Assembly (NCBI RefSeq): GCF_003399645.1
Contig: NZ_NBXD01000029.1
Span: 1 to 64,000, forward strand
Direction of reading: 5' to 3'
Source of the DNA: Subtercola boreus
Lineage (GTDB): Bacteria; Actinomycetota; Actinomycetes; Actinomycetales; Microbacteriaceae
DNA length: 64,000 nt
Positions 53,363-61,398 of the stretch are shown one piece after another (position 1 is the first letter of the stretch; the number at the start of each line of letters is the position of its first letter). The notes beneath the pieces were generated by a model. That model did no database searches. It saw only the letters and a list, made by a program, of their open reading frames with translations, and had not been told where the DNA came from. Both the position numbers and the translations under genes were made by a program.

Positions 53363-54645
53363 ACGACGAGACCACCGAACGGCTGCTCGACGGGCTCATC
53401 CTGCTCGCGAGCCGCTCCCCCTCCCCGCACAACACGCAGCCCTGGTCGCCGCACATCGTTCGCGACGGGGCCGACCCGGTGCCCACCGTCGAGGTGTGCG
53501 TCGTGCCGAGTCGAACGCTGCCCGCGGGCGATCCGAGCTTTCGCGATGTGGTGCTCGCGCTGGGAGGCTGGGTCGAGAGCTTCGCTATCGGCGCGGCCGA
53601 GGCGGGGTACGACGCTGAGGTCGAGGCGCTGCCGCAGCTGTCGCGGCTCGAGGAGCTTCCGCTGACGGGGCCGGCCGACGCCGCGATGCCGGTGCTGCGG
53701 CTGCGGCTGGTACCGCGGCTCGCGGCGAAGGCCGGGGGTGGCCACTCCAGCCAGGGCGCCCGGGCGGGCACGGATGCGACCCGCGGCGACGCGGCGGCGC
53801 ACCCTGTCGACGAGAGTGCCGCCCCGCGCCCCTTCACAGCCGACGATGTGCGTGAGCGGGCGGTGTACCGGGGGCGGCTGATCGGGCATCCGGCGACCTG
53901 GGACGACCTCTCCGATGTCGACCTGCCGCCGTGGCTGACGCTCCGCCGCCTCGACGATCGGGCGATGGCGTACCTCAGCCGCCTCGGCATCGCGTTCACA
54001 GCGTCGCGGCCGAGCATCGCGAAGGAGCTGCTGCACTGGCTGCGACTCGACCCCGCGCATCCGAACTACACGAAAGACGGGATGACCGACACGATGCTCG
54101 GCGTGCCGGCCCCGCTTGCGCGGCTTGCCGCTCCGGCGACGCGCTGGCGCAGCATCCGGAACCCGCTGCTGGGCGTCGCCGGGGTCGTGGGGCGCACCGC
54201 GGAGTCGCTCGAACGCGCGCGCACGCTGCGACCCCTCGCCCTCTCGCTCGCCGAGAGCCAGGATGAATCGCCCACCCACCTCGTTCTCGTCGCCAATGCC
54301 CGGCTCGCGGCGCTCGACGACGGCCCGCGCATCACCGCGGCGATGGACAGTCGCATCGGCGTCGCAGAACCCGACGCTCTCGAGGCCGGGCGCGCTCTGC
54401 AGCGCCTGTGGCTGCATGCGCACACGCGCGGGCTGGTCGTGTCGCCGCACTCCGAGCTCATCGATTCGCCGCTCGCGCACGGCCTGCTGCGCAAACGGCT
54501 CTCGCTGGGGCGCAGCGACGTCGCGCTCTCGGTCTTCAGCGCAGGCGTCGCCGCGGGGGCGGTGCAACGCTCCCCACGGCTGACGGATGCCCGCCCGGCG
54601 CGGGCGCGCACAGCCACCCCGCGCCCCACTGCGGCACCCCGATGA
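53359..54645 (+). CDS. Acg-family nitroreductase-like flavoprotein
   Basis: 428 aa, GTG start overlapping the upstream stop. The N-terminal SRSPSPHNTQPW is the FMN-phosphate-binding motif of Acg-type nitroreductase-fold proteins, and the C-terminal LQRLWLHAHTRGLVVSPHSELIDSP matches the helix and loop that close the flavin site. A disordered Ala/Gly/Thr linker lies near residues 125-155. Relatives include FMN-sequestering Acg of mycobacteria and oxidases/dehydrogenases of peptide-derived heterocycles. Oxidation or reduction of the operon's product is possible. The last 25 residues are low-complexity and overlap the next gene. Confidence 0.75.
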   Translation: MNDETTERLLDGLILLASRSPSPHNTQPWSPHIVRDGADPVPTVEVCVVPSRTLPAGDPSFRDVVLALGGWVESFAIGAAEAGYDAEVEALPQLSRLEELPLTGPADAAMPVLRLRLVPRLAAKAGGGHSSQGARAGTDATRGDAAAHPVDESAAPRPFTADDVRERAVYRGRLIGHPATWDDLSDVDLPPWLTLRRLDDRAMAYLSRLGIAFTASRPSIAKELLHWLRLDPAHPNYTKDGMTDTMLGVPAPLARLAAPATRWRSIRNPLLGVAGVVGRTAESLERARTLRPLALSLAESQDESPTHLVLVANARLAALDDGPRITAAMDSRIGVAEPDALEAGRALQRLWLHAHTRGLVVSPHSELIDSPLAHGLLRKRLSLGRSDVALSVFSAGVAAGAVQRSPRLTDARPARARTATPRPTAAPR

Positions 54646-55663
54646 CCGCGATACCGCGCCGCGTGCGCGCCTGGGGCTGGTTCATGAACCGCTTCGACTC
54701 CATGCACGTCGCCACCATGAGCCCGAGCGACATCGCCCACAACCAGACGATGCAGCACGTGCCGGCACCCGTTCGCCGGCTGCTGTTCGGTGCGCGGCAC
54801 CGCGGAGTGTCGACGGATGACCGTTCCTTCCCCTCTGCGAACGGCGACGTGCCCGTGCGCATCTACCGCCCCCGCGTGACGTCCAGTGCCACCACCCTCC
54901 GTCTGGCCACGAGTCCGAGCGCAGTGAAGACCTCCGCCCGATCGTGCTCTACTTCCACGGCGGCGGTTGGACGCTGTTCGGCGGCCTCGACATGTGCGAA
55001 TGGCTGCCGAGCCGCGTCGCCGCCGAACCCGGCGCCATCGTGGTCGCTGTCGACTACCGGCTCGCCCCCGAGCATCCGTTCCCGGCAGCCGTCGACGACT
55101 GCTACGCCGCACTCGAATGGGCCGCTGCCAACGCCACCGGCCTCGGAGCCGACCCACACCGCCTCGCCGTGATCGGCGACAGCGCCGGAGGCAACCTCTC
55201 GGCCGTCGTCAGCCTGCTCGCCCGCGACCGCGGCGGCCCGCACATCGCAGCCCAGGGCCTGATCTACCCGGTCACCGACACCGTTCTCGATGACCGCTCC
55301 ATGCGCCTGAGTGCCACCAACCCCGTGCTGCACCGGGCCGACATGCGCGCCTTCCTCGACCACTATCTGGGCACCGACCCGGAGGCTCCGGAGCGAACGG
55401 ATGCCCGGGCCGCCCCGACCCTGGCCGAGAACCTCAGCGGGCTGCCTCCGGCACTCGTGCAGGTCGCGGCGCACGACGTGCTGCGAGACCAGGCCGTGCT
55501 CTATGCGGAGCGCCTCATCGCGGCAGGCACCCGCACCGATGTGAGCATCTACGCCGATGCCGCGCACGGCTGGGTCACCTACCCGACCATCATGCGCGTC
55601 TCGAAGCGTGCGACCGCCGAGCTCATCGCCTTCCTCCGCAAAGCACTCGCACTCGGCGCATGA
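54642..55663 (+). pseudogene. HSL-family alpha/beta-hydrolase with a frameshift
   Basis: The ATG at 54642 overlaps the nitroreductase stop (ATGA). The first frame encodes the normal start (FMNRFDSMHVATMSPSDIAH ... GDVPVRIYRPR) to about 54875. The rest of the enzyme is in another frame, joined by LRPIVLYFHGGGWTLFGG at about 54930: oxyanion HGGG, nucleophile Ser in IGDSAGGN, acid in QVAAHDVLRDQ and His in DAAHGW. The shift lies between about 54866 and 54925, where the first frame becomes Ser/Thr-rich and unlike the family. It is either a recent frameshift mutation or a sequencing error; the second part alone (54944-55663) would lack a proper start. Confidence 0.8.
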
Positions 55664-56004
55664 CGCGAGGGGAGAAGCACGACGGCGAGGAACAGGGTTT
55701 CGATGCCGACCGCTGGCTCCTCATCGACGGCCGCCGCTGGCGCCGCACCGAACCGTCTCTTCCCGACGACATTGTGGCGGCGCTGAAGTCGCACCTCGGG
55801 CGCGGGCGCTCCGGCGTGCGCACCGCCAGGAGAGCCGGCGACGAAGCCGGCACAGCCGCCGCCCGCCGCCGCAACGGCCTGGCCAAGCTCGGCCTCGGCG
55901 AGCGCGGCCCGTACTGGTGGGAGGTGCCCGAGAAGGAGCGACTCGCCCAGGCCCGGCAGGCGCTTCGCGATCTCGACGACATGGATATGTCCGAAGACAC
56001 TTGA
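55660..56004 (+). CDS. Small conserved actinobacterial protein of unknown function
   Basis: 114 aa, ATGA overlap with the hydrolase. DRWLLIDGRRWRRTEPSLPDDIV and the end LGLGERGPYWWEVPEKERLAQ follow a pattern seen in many actinobacterial proteins (RWL.IDGRRWR..DP.LPE ... GERG.PWWE), sometimes mislabelled as Tol transport proteins. It is highly charged, with no membrane segment. It closes the six-gene operon; its stop codon overlaps the -35 box of the fructose operon. Confidence 0.7.
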   Translation: MTRGEKHDGEEQGFDADRWLLIDGRRWRRTEPSLPDDIVAALKSHLGRGRSGVRTARRAGDEAGTAAARRRNGLAKLGLGERGPYWWEVPEKERLAQARQALRDLDDMDMSEDT

Positions 56005-56030
56005 CAAGCAGACACAAACGGCGGTAAAAC
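56001..56030 (+). promoter_or_regulatory. Promoter of the fructose PTS operon
   Basis: -35 TTGACA (56001-56006) and a -10-like TAAAAC (56025-56030) at 18-bp spacing. The -10 region overlaps the left arm of the inverted repeat at 56027-56060. Confidence 0.6.
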
Positions 56031-56060
56031 AAACAAAGCAAATACTGTATTTGTTTGTTT
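56027..56060. promoter_or_regulatory. Candidate operator for the DeoR-type fructose repressor
   Basis: AAACAAACAAA (56027-56037) and its reverse complement (56050-56060), 12-nt spacer, in the unusual AT-rich leader of the operon. Confidence 0.65.
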
Positions 56061-56090
56061 CACCTCGAACGCCCGACAACGGAGTCTGCT

Positions 56091-56852
56091 GTGTACGCCA
56101 CCGAACGCCACCAAGCCATCCTCGACCAGGCCCGTCGAGACGGCCGTGTCGACGTTCGTGAACTCAGCGAGAACCTCGCCGTCACACCGGAGACCATCCG
56201 CCGCGACCTCACCACCCTCGAACGCCGGGGACTCGTGCAACGGGCCCACGGCGGCGCCATCCCCGTCGACCGGCTGGGCATCGAGCCCGGTGTCTCCGAC
56301 CGCGAGGGCCGTCTGTCGACCGAGAAGAGCGCCATCGCGCGCGCCGCCCTCAGCGAGGTGCCCGACGGCGGTTCCATCATCATCGACGCCGGCACCACCA
56401 CAGTCCGTCTCGCTGAACTGCTCCCCGTCGACCGTGAGCTCACCGTCGTGACGCACTCGCTGCCGGTGGCCATGCTGCTCTCGACGAAGCCGAACATCGA
56501 CCTGCACTTTCTCGGCGGCCACATCCGCGGCCGAACCCTCGCCGCCGTCGGTCCCTGGATCCAGAACGCCATCGCCTCCGTCTCGGTGGATGTCGCGTTC
56601 ATCGGCATCAACGGGATCACCGTCGAGCGCGGCCTCACCACCCCGGACCTCGACGAGGCTGTGGTGAAGTCGACTCTCGTCGCTGCCGCCCGCCGCGTCG
56701 TCGTGCTGGCCGACCACAGCAAGTTCGGCCGCCAGGACTTCGGCCTCGTCGCCCCGCTGAGCGCGATCGACACCGTCATCACCGACGCCGGCCTCGACGG
56801 CGAGTTCTACGACGAGATCGTGGTCTCGGGAACCGACGTGGTGCGCGCATGA
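56091..56852 (+). CDS. DeoR-family repressor of the fructose operon (FruR-like)
   Basis: 253 aa from the GTG at 56091, which has GGAG 8 nt upstream. N-terminal HTH: ATERHQAILDQARRDGRVDVRELSENLAVTPETIRRDLTTLE, with HGGAIPVD; then the sugar-phosphate-sensing domain with DAGTTTVRLAELL, VAFIGINGITVERGLTTPD and ADHSKFGR, all DeoR hallmarks. It is first in the fructose operon, upstream of fruK, so the likely effector is fructose 1-phosphate. Its stop overlaps the fruK start (ATGA). Confidence 0.93.
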   Translation: MYATERHQAILDQARRDGRVDVRELSENLAVTPETIRRDLTTLERRGLVQRAHGGAIPVDRLGIEPGVSDREGRLSTEKSAIARAALSEVPDGGSIIIDAGTTTVRLAELLPVDRELTVVTHSLPVAMLLSTKPNIDLHFLGGHIRGRTLAAVGPWIQNAIASVSVDVAFIGINGITVERGLTTPDLDEAVVKSTLVAAARRVVVLADHSKFGRQDFGLVAPLSAIDTVITDAGLDGEFYDEIVVSGTDVVRA

Positions 56853-57820
56853 TCGTCACCGTCACCGCCAATCCGAGCATCGATGTGACCCTCACGGTCG
56901 ACACTCTCGTCGTGGGCGAGGTGAATCGCGCGACCTCGGTGCGCCGCGACCCCGCCGGTAAGGGCGTGAACGTCTCCCGCGCACTCGCCCAGAACGGCAT
57001 CGCCACCCGCGCCGTGCTACCCGCCGACGCGGTGAACGGCTACGAACTCGAACGGATGCTCGCCGCCCGGTCGATTCCGAGCGTGAGCACCATCATCTCC
57101 CAGGCCATCCGCACCAACGTCACGGTTGTCGACAGCACCGGAACCACGAAGCTGAACGAGCCCGGCCCCGAGGTCAGCACCGCAGAGCTCGCCCGCCTGA
57201 TGACGCTCATCACCGAGCAACTGACCCTCGGCCCCGCCTGGCTGGTCGGTTCGGGCAGCCTGCCCCCGGGCATCCCGAACCGCTTCTACTGCGACCTCGC
57301 AGAACTCGCTGCGAGCTTCGGCGTTCCGTTCGCCGTCGACACCTCGGGCGCGGCCCTGGCCGAGACCGCTCGGAGCGGCACGGCCAGCTTGCTGAAGCCG
57401 AACCTCGAAGAGCTCGAGGAGCTCGTGGGCCGGGAGCTCGCCACCATCGGCGACGTCGTCGACGCGGCCCGCCCCTTTCTCACGATGCCCGGATCGGCCA
57501 TGCTCGTCAGCCTCGACGCCGACGGCGCCCTGCTCGTGAGCGACACAGATCTCTGGTGGGCGGGCTCCCGGCCCGTGGCACCGGTCAGCACGGTCGGCGC
57601 CGGTGACAGTGCCCTGGCCGGCTATCTCAGCGTGACCGACGGCGCGTTCGCTGCACGCCTCGGCGCCGCCGTCGCCTGGGGAACTGCCGCCGTGCAGCTG
57701 CCCGGGAGCCAGGCGCCCTCACCCGCCGACATCCGCCCCGAAGATGTTCGGCTCATCGAAAACCCACCCCCCACCACACCGCTAGGAGAACTCACACTAT
57801 GGCTTCAACCACGCCCCTGA
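56849..57820 (+). CDS. fruK: 1-Phosphofructokinase
   Basis: 323 aa, PfkB/ribokinase fold. It starts MIVTVTANPSIDVTLTVDTL, has the substrate motif GKGVNVSRAL, LVGSGSLPPGIP and the catalytic PVSTVGAGDSALAGYL with the general-base Asp. It phosphorylates fructose 1-phosphate, the product of the fructose PTS, to fructose 1,6-bisphosphate. Its last 22 nt overlap the EIIA gene. Confidence 0.96.
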   Translation: MIVTVTANPSIDVTLTVDTLVVGEVNRATSVRRDPAGKGVNVSRALAQNGIATRAVLPADAVNGYELERMLAARSIPSVSTIISQAIRTNVTVVDSTGTTKLNEPGPEVSTAELARLMTLITEQLTLGPAWLVGSGSLPPGIPNRFYCDLAELAASFGVPFAVDTSGAALAETARSGTASLLKPNLEELEELVGRELATIGDVVDAARPFLTMPGSAMLVSLDADGALLVSDTDLWWAGSRPVAPVSTVGAGDSALAGYLSVTDGAFAARLGAAVAWGTAAVQLPGSQAPSPADIRPEDVRLIENPPPTTPLGELTLWLQPRP

Positions 57821-58260
57821 CCGAGGCCGGACTGGTCATCGTCGACCTCGCTGCCCCGACCAAAGACGAGGCGACGCGCCAGCTGGCGCAGACGCTCTTC
57901 GACCAAGGCCGAGTCTCCGATCTCGACGGATTCCTCGCCGACGTCCGAGCGCGCGAAGCACAGATGGCGACGGGCCTGCCCGGCGGCATCGGCATCCCGC
58001 ACGCCCGCTCGTCGCACGTCACCGTCGCCAGCGTCGCTGTCGGCGTCAGCCCCGCGGGTGTCGACTTCGGAGCCGAAGACGGCCCCGCGCACCTCATCTT
58101 CCTGATCGCTGCGCCCGACGGCGCCGACCAGAACCACTTGGTCATTCTCGCCCAGCTCGCCCGCAAGCTCGTGCACGATGACTTCCGCCAGTCCCTCCGC
58201 GACGCGGGCACGCCCGAAGCCGTCGCCGAGATCGTCACCAGAGAGGTCGTTCTCCCGTGA
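57799..58260 (+). CDS. fruA: Fructose PTS EIIA component
   Basis: 153 aa; AGGAG lies about 9 nt before the ATG, inside the end of fruK. The phosphorylated His68 is in GIGIPHAR, as in the mannitol/fructose EIIA family. Here EIIA is a separate small protein rather than being fused to EIIBC. Its stop overlaps the EIIBC start by 4 nt (GTGA). Confidence 0.93.
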   Translation: MASTTPLTEAGLVIVDLAAPTKDEATRQLAQTLFDQGRVSDLDGFLADVRAREAQMATGLPGGIGIPHARSSHVTVASVAVGVSPAGVDFGAEDGPAHLIFLIAAPDGADQNHLVILAQLARKLVHDDFRQSLRDAGTPEAVAEIVTREVVLP

Positions 58261-59795
58261 GAATCGTCGCCGTCACCTCCTGCATCGCAGGAATCGCACA
58301 CACCTACATGGCCGCCGAGGCCCTCGAACAGTCCGCCAAGAAGTCGGGCTACGACATCCAGGTCGAGACCCAGGGCGCAGCCGGCTCGAACCCGCTGTCG
58401 GCCGCCACCATCGCCGCCGCCGACGTCGTCATCTTCGCCGCCGACCTCGAGGTGAAGGACAAGGCCCGCTTCGCCGGAAAACCCACCGTCACGGTCGGCG
58501 TCAGCAAGGCGCTGGCGGATGCTCCCACCGTCATCCAGCAGGCCGTCGACCTCTACGAGTCCACGCCGGCAACCCCTGCGGGCACCGCTGCCGCGCCGGC
58601 CGCAACAGTCGGTGCGGCGGCAGCGGCGGCATCCGGACCCTCCCTGGCGACCAAGGTGCCCAAGGGTGCCGGCGTCGGCACGCGGATCCGCCAGTACCTG
58701 ATGACCGGTGTCTCGTACATGATCCCGTTCGTCGCCGCCGGTGGCCTGCTGATCGCGCTGAGCTTCATCATCGGCGGCTACGAGATCGTGAGCGTGAAGC
58801 CCGCCGACATCATCGGCAACTTCAACGCGTTCTCGTCGCACGACTGGGCCGCCCTGATGTTCCTCGTCGGGGCTGCGACCTTCGGGTTCCTGGTGCCGGT
58901 GCTCTCGGGGTTCATCGCCTTCGCGATCGCCGACCGCCCGGGTATCGCGCCCGGCATCGTCGGCGGCGCCATCGCGCTGACCGTCGGCGCCGGCTTCCTC
59001 GGCGGGCTCGTGTCGGGATTCGTCGCCGGTTTCATCGCGCTCGGCATCAGCCGGATCAAGCTGCCGGCCGCCTTCCGATCGCTGATGCCGGTGATCATCA
59101 TCCCGCTGCTCGCCACCTTCGCGACAGGGCTGATCATGTTCGTCATCCTCGGTGCGCCCCTCAAGGCGGTCAGCACCGGCCTGAGTGACTGGCTGAACAG
59201 CCTCTCGGGCGGCAACCTGATCCTGCTGGGCATCCTGCTCGGCCTGATGATGGCGTTCGACATGGGCGGGCCCGTCAACAAGGTCGCCTACGCCTTCGCC
59301 ACCACGGGCCTCGCCTCGGTCGCCCTCGACGGCGACCCCAACTCGGTGCAGTTCAAGATCATGGCGATCGTCATGGCCGCCGGCATGACGCCGCCGCTCG
59401 GGCTCGCCCTCGCCACCGTCATCCGCAGAAAGCTATTCACGGTGGCCGAGCGGGAGAACGGCAAGGCCGCGTGGGTGCTCGGTGCGTCGTTCATCACCGA
59501 GGGCGCCATCCCGTTCGCCGCGGTCGACCCGCTGCGCGTCATCCCGTCACTGATGGTCGGATCGGGGGTCACCGGCGGTCTCGTCGCCGCGTTCGGCTCG
59601 ACCCTGCGCGCCCCGCACGGCGGAATCTGGGTGACCCCGCTCGTCGGCCAGCCGTTCCTGTACGTGCTGGCTATCCTGATCGGCACCGTCGTGACGGCGC
59701 TGCTGGTGATCGTGGCGAAGAACCTCAAGCGCTCGGCCGTTCCCCTGACCGACCCGCTCGAAGAGAGCTACGCGCGGGAGACCGCCATCGCCTGA
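58257..59795 (+). CDS. fruA: Fructose PTS EIIBC component (permease)
   Basis: 512 aa, GTG start. EIIB comes first, with phosphocysteine Cys9 in VTSCIAGIAHTYMAAEAL and FAADLEVKDKARF. An Ala/Pro-rich linker (about 100-130) leads to the EIIC membrane domain: LMTGVSYMIPFVAAGGLLIALSF, GVLSGFIAFAIADRPGIAPG-like segments, FDMGGPVNKVAYAF and ITEGAIPFAAVDP. It transports and phosphorylates fructose to fructose 1-phosphate. HPr must be encoded elsewhere. Confidence 0.96.
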   Translation: MRIVAVTSCIAGIAHTYMAAEALEQSAKKSGYDIQVETQGAAGSNPLSAATIAAADVVIFAADLEVKDKARFAGKPTVTVGVSKALADAPTVIQQAVDLYESTPATPAGTAAAPAATVGAAAAAASGPSLATKVPKGAGVGTRIRQYLMTGVSYMIPFVAAGGLLIALSFIIGGYEIVSVKPADIIGNFNAFSSHDWAALMFLVGAATFGFLVPVLSGFIAFAIADRPGIAPGIVGGAIALTVGAGFLGGLVSGFVAGFIALGISRIKLPAAFRSLMPVIIIPLLATFATGLIMFVILGAPLKAVSTGLSDWLNSLSGGNLILLGILLGLMMAFDMGGPVNKVAYAFATTGLASVALDGDPNSVQFKIMAIVMAAGMTPPLGLALATVIRRKLFTVAERENGKAAWVLGASFITEGAIPFAAVDPLRVIPSLMVGSGVTGGLVAAFGSTLRAPHGGIWVTPLVGQPFLYVLAILIGTVVTALLVIVAKNLKRSAVPLTDPLEESYARETAIA

Positions 59796-59816
59796 CCCGC
59801 CCGCCGAATCGGGTTC

Positions 59817-59881
59817 GAATGGACACGGTTCCGGCCATCCGCCGCAGATCGCGGAGAGGATGCCCGGGATCGTGTCCATTC
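59817..59881. terminator. Long stem-loop between the fructose operon and the Nudix gene
   Basis: Perfect 11-bp outer arms GAATGGACACG (59817-59827) and CGTGTCCATTC (59871-59881), with a second short stem (CATCC/GGATG) inside. Lies between convergent genes, so it may end both transcripts; there is no T tract. Confidence 0.5.
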
Positions 59882-59892
59882 ACGTTTCGCGG

Positions 59893-60414
59893 TCACTCGA
59901 GCGGAAGGTCGCTCTCGGCCACGGTCGCATTGTCGGCCCGGAACGAGAACCGCGCGCGCACCTGCTCACCGTTGAGAACGCGCGGCAGCCAGTACTTCGC
60001 ATCGTCCCACATCAGGTCGAACGGAATGTCGTCGAGCGCGAACCACCGCGGCGCCAGCTCTTCTGAAGGCTCCGGATGCCCGTGCCAGACGGTCGCGACG
60101 AACACGGTCGACTCCTGGCTCCACGCGGGCCTGTGCGGAAAGGCGTAGCTCAGAAAACCGGCCTCGCGGAGGTCGGACGGCGCCACGCGGATGCTCGTCT
60201 CCTCCTCCACCTCCCGCACGATGGCCTCGAGCGCACTCTCGCCGGGCTCGATCTTGCCGCCCGGGCCGACCATCTTGCCGACGCCCAGCCCGGTGAGCTT
60301 CTGGCCGAGCAGAACCTCGGTCCCGCCATCCGGGGCCGTGCGCAGCAGGTAGCAGACGCAGACCTGGTACGGGGTGGCCGGCACGGCGGGCTCGGCATGC
60401 TCGGCGGCGGTCAT
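59893..60414 (-). CDS. Nudix hydrolase, MutT/8-oxo-dGTP diphosphatase type
   Basis: 173 aa from the ATG at 60414; a TTG at 60432 is an in-frame alternative. The Nudix box is present: GGKIEPGESALEAIVREVEEETSI, with the metal-binding REVEEE glutamates. YQVCVCYLLRT, VLLGQKLTGLGVGKMVGPGG and AWSQESTVFVATVWHGHPEPSEELAPRWFALDDIPFDLMWDDA are like MTH1/MutT-type sanitation enzymes that hydrolyse oxidised nucleotides. It lies 19 bp after argA and is probably co-transcribed with it. Confidence 0.9.
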   Translation of the reverse strand: MTAAEHAEPAVPATPYQVCVCYLLRTAPDGGTEVLLGQKLTGLGVGKMVGPGGKIEPGESALEAIVREVEEETSIRVAPSDLREAGFLSYAFPHRPAWSQESTVFVATVWHGHPEPSEELAPRWFALDDIPFDLMWDDAKYWLPRVLNGEQVRARFSFRADNATVAESDLPLE

Positions 60415-60433
60415 GGCTCGGTGTTCCGGCAAC

Positions 60434-61168
60434 TCAGAGGTGCTTCAGCATGCGGGTGTTGCCGAGCGTGTTCGGCTTCACCCGAGCGAGGTCGAGGAAC
60501 TCGGCGACACCTTCGTCGGGCGATCGCACCAGCTCCATGTACACCTCCGGCGCGACGAGCGAGAGCGGGGAGGCCGTGAAGTCGTGCCGCTCGAAGAACG
60601 ACACCTCGAACGTGAGGCAGAAGAGGCGACTGAGCCCGAGCTCGCGGGCGTCCTCCTCGATGCGTTCGAGCAGGGCGTGGCCGACCCCCCTGCCGAGATG
60701 CTCGCGATCGACGGCGAGCGTGCGAACCTCACCGAGATCTTCCCAGAACACATGCAGCGCACCGCACCCGATGGGGGTGCCCTGCTCATCGACCGCGATG
60801 CGGAACTCCTGCACGGCCTCGTAGAGCACCACCGAGTCCTTGCCGAGCAGCACCCGCTCCTGCACCAGGGGCTCGGTCAACTTCTGGATCCACGGCACAT
60901 CGCTCGTGCGCGCCCGTCGCACCGTGACGCCCGGGCGCTTCGCGGTGCCCCGCTCGGCGCCCCGGGGCCCGCGCTCCGCGCCGCCCCCGCTCTCAGCGCC
61001 GCCACCGCTCTCAGCGCCGCCCCCGCTCTCAGCGCCGCCCCCGCTCCCAGCGCCGCCCCCGCTCCCAGCGCCGCCCCCGCTCTCAGCGCCTTCGCCTGGT
61101 CGTTGAGCGCCGACATCCGTACCCATGGCATGTGCGGGTGTGGCGTCTGCAGGCATCTTCTCGGGCAT
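60434..61168 (-). CDS. argA: Amino-acid N-acetyltransferase (short ArgA, Rv2747-like) with repeat-rich N-terminus
   Basis: About 244 aa from the ATG at 61168 (GGAAG 7 nt upstream); ATGs at 61156 and 61126 are alternatives. The GNAT domain occupies the last 165 residues: VTVRRARTSDVPWIQKLTEPLVQERVLLGKDSVVLYEAVQEF, GCGALHVFWEDLGEVRTLAV, acetyl-CoA site HLGRGVGHALLERI and FCLTFEVSFFERHDF. It closely follows mycobacterial Rv2747, which acetylates L-glutamate or glutamine at the start of arginine synthesis. The N-terminus carries six copies of A(E/G)SGGG from an 18-bp tandem repeat, absent from the enzyme core. Confidence 0.88.
   Translation of the reverse strand: MPEKMPADATPAHAMGTDVGAQRPGEGAESGGGAGSGGGAGSGGGAESGGGAESGGGAESGGGAERGPRGAERGTAKRPGVTVRRARTSDVPWIQKLTEPLVQERVLLGKDSVVLYEAVQEFRIAVDEQGTPIGCGALHVFWEDLGEVRTLAVDREHLGRGVGHALLERIEEDARELGLSRLFCLTFEVSFFERHDFTASPLSLVAPEVYMELVRSPDEGVAEFLDLARVKPNTLGNTRMLKHL
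60981..61088. repeat. Six 18-bp tandem units inside argA
   Basis: CCGCCCCCGCTCTCAGCG and variants start at 60981, 60999, 61017, 61035, 61053 and 61071, differing at single positions. Being in frame, copy-number changes would only lengthen or shorten a Gly/Ser linker. Confidence 0.92.
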
Positions 61169-61221
61169 CCTCCATCTTCCCGCACCCACCCCCATCCACG
61201 AAAACGCCCCCTCCCCGCTTC

Positions 61222-61283
61222 GTGAGACAGGTGCGCGCTTGTGAGACCGGCGGGCGCGTCTCACAAGCGCGTACCTGTCTCAC
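61222..61283. repeat. 25-bp near-perfect inverted repeat
   Basis: Arms at 61222-61246 and 61259-61283 pair at 24 of 25 positions (one G/A difference), with a 12-nt spacer. Each arm contains GTGAGACAGGT followed by CGCGCTTGTGAGA. It lies upstream of argA, between it and the end of clpC. Confidence 0.85.
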
Positions 61284-61353
61284 AGACGGCCTTGGCGGCG
61301 GGGCGGGCGCGGGGCAGCGGGCGGGAGGGGGCGCGAGGGCGGCGGGGGACGAC

Positions 61354-61387
61354 GAAGGGGCCGCCCACGTCAGTGGACGGCCCCTTC
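61354..61387 (-). terminator. Terminator of clpC
   Basis: Perfect 10-bp arms GAAGGGGCCG (61354-61363) and CGGCCCCTTC (61378-61387), with four more pairs inside after one mismatch. It begins 12 bp after the clpC stop. Confidence 0.7.
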
Positions 61388-61398
61388 GGGAGGTGCGG

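Noticed and set aside
59796-59892. An HPr gene expected next to the fructose PTS
   Set aside because: There is no room and no HPr-like frame nearby; HPr must be elsewhere in the genome.
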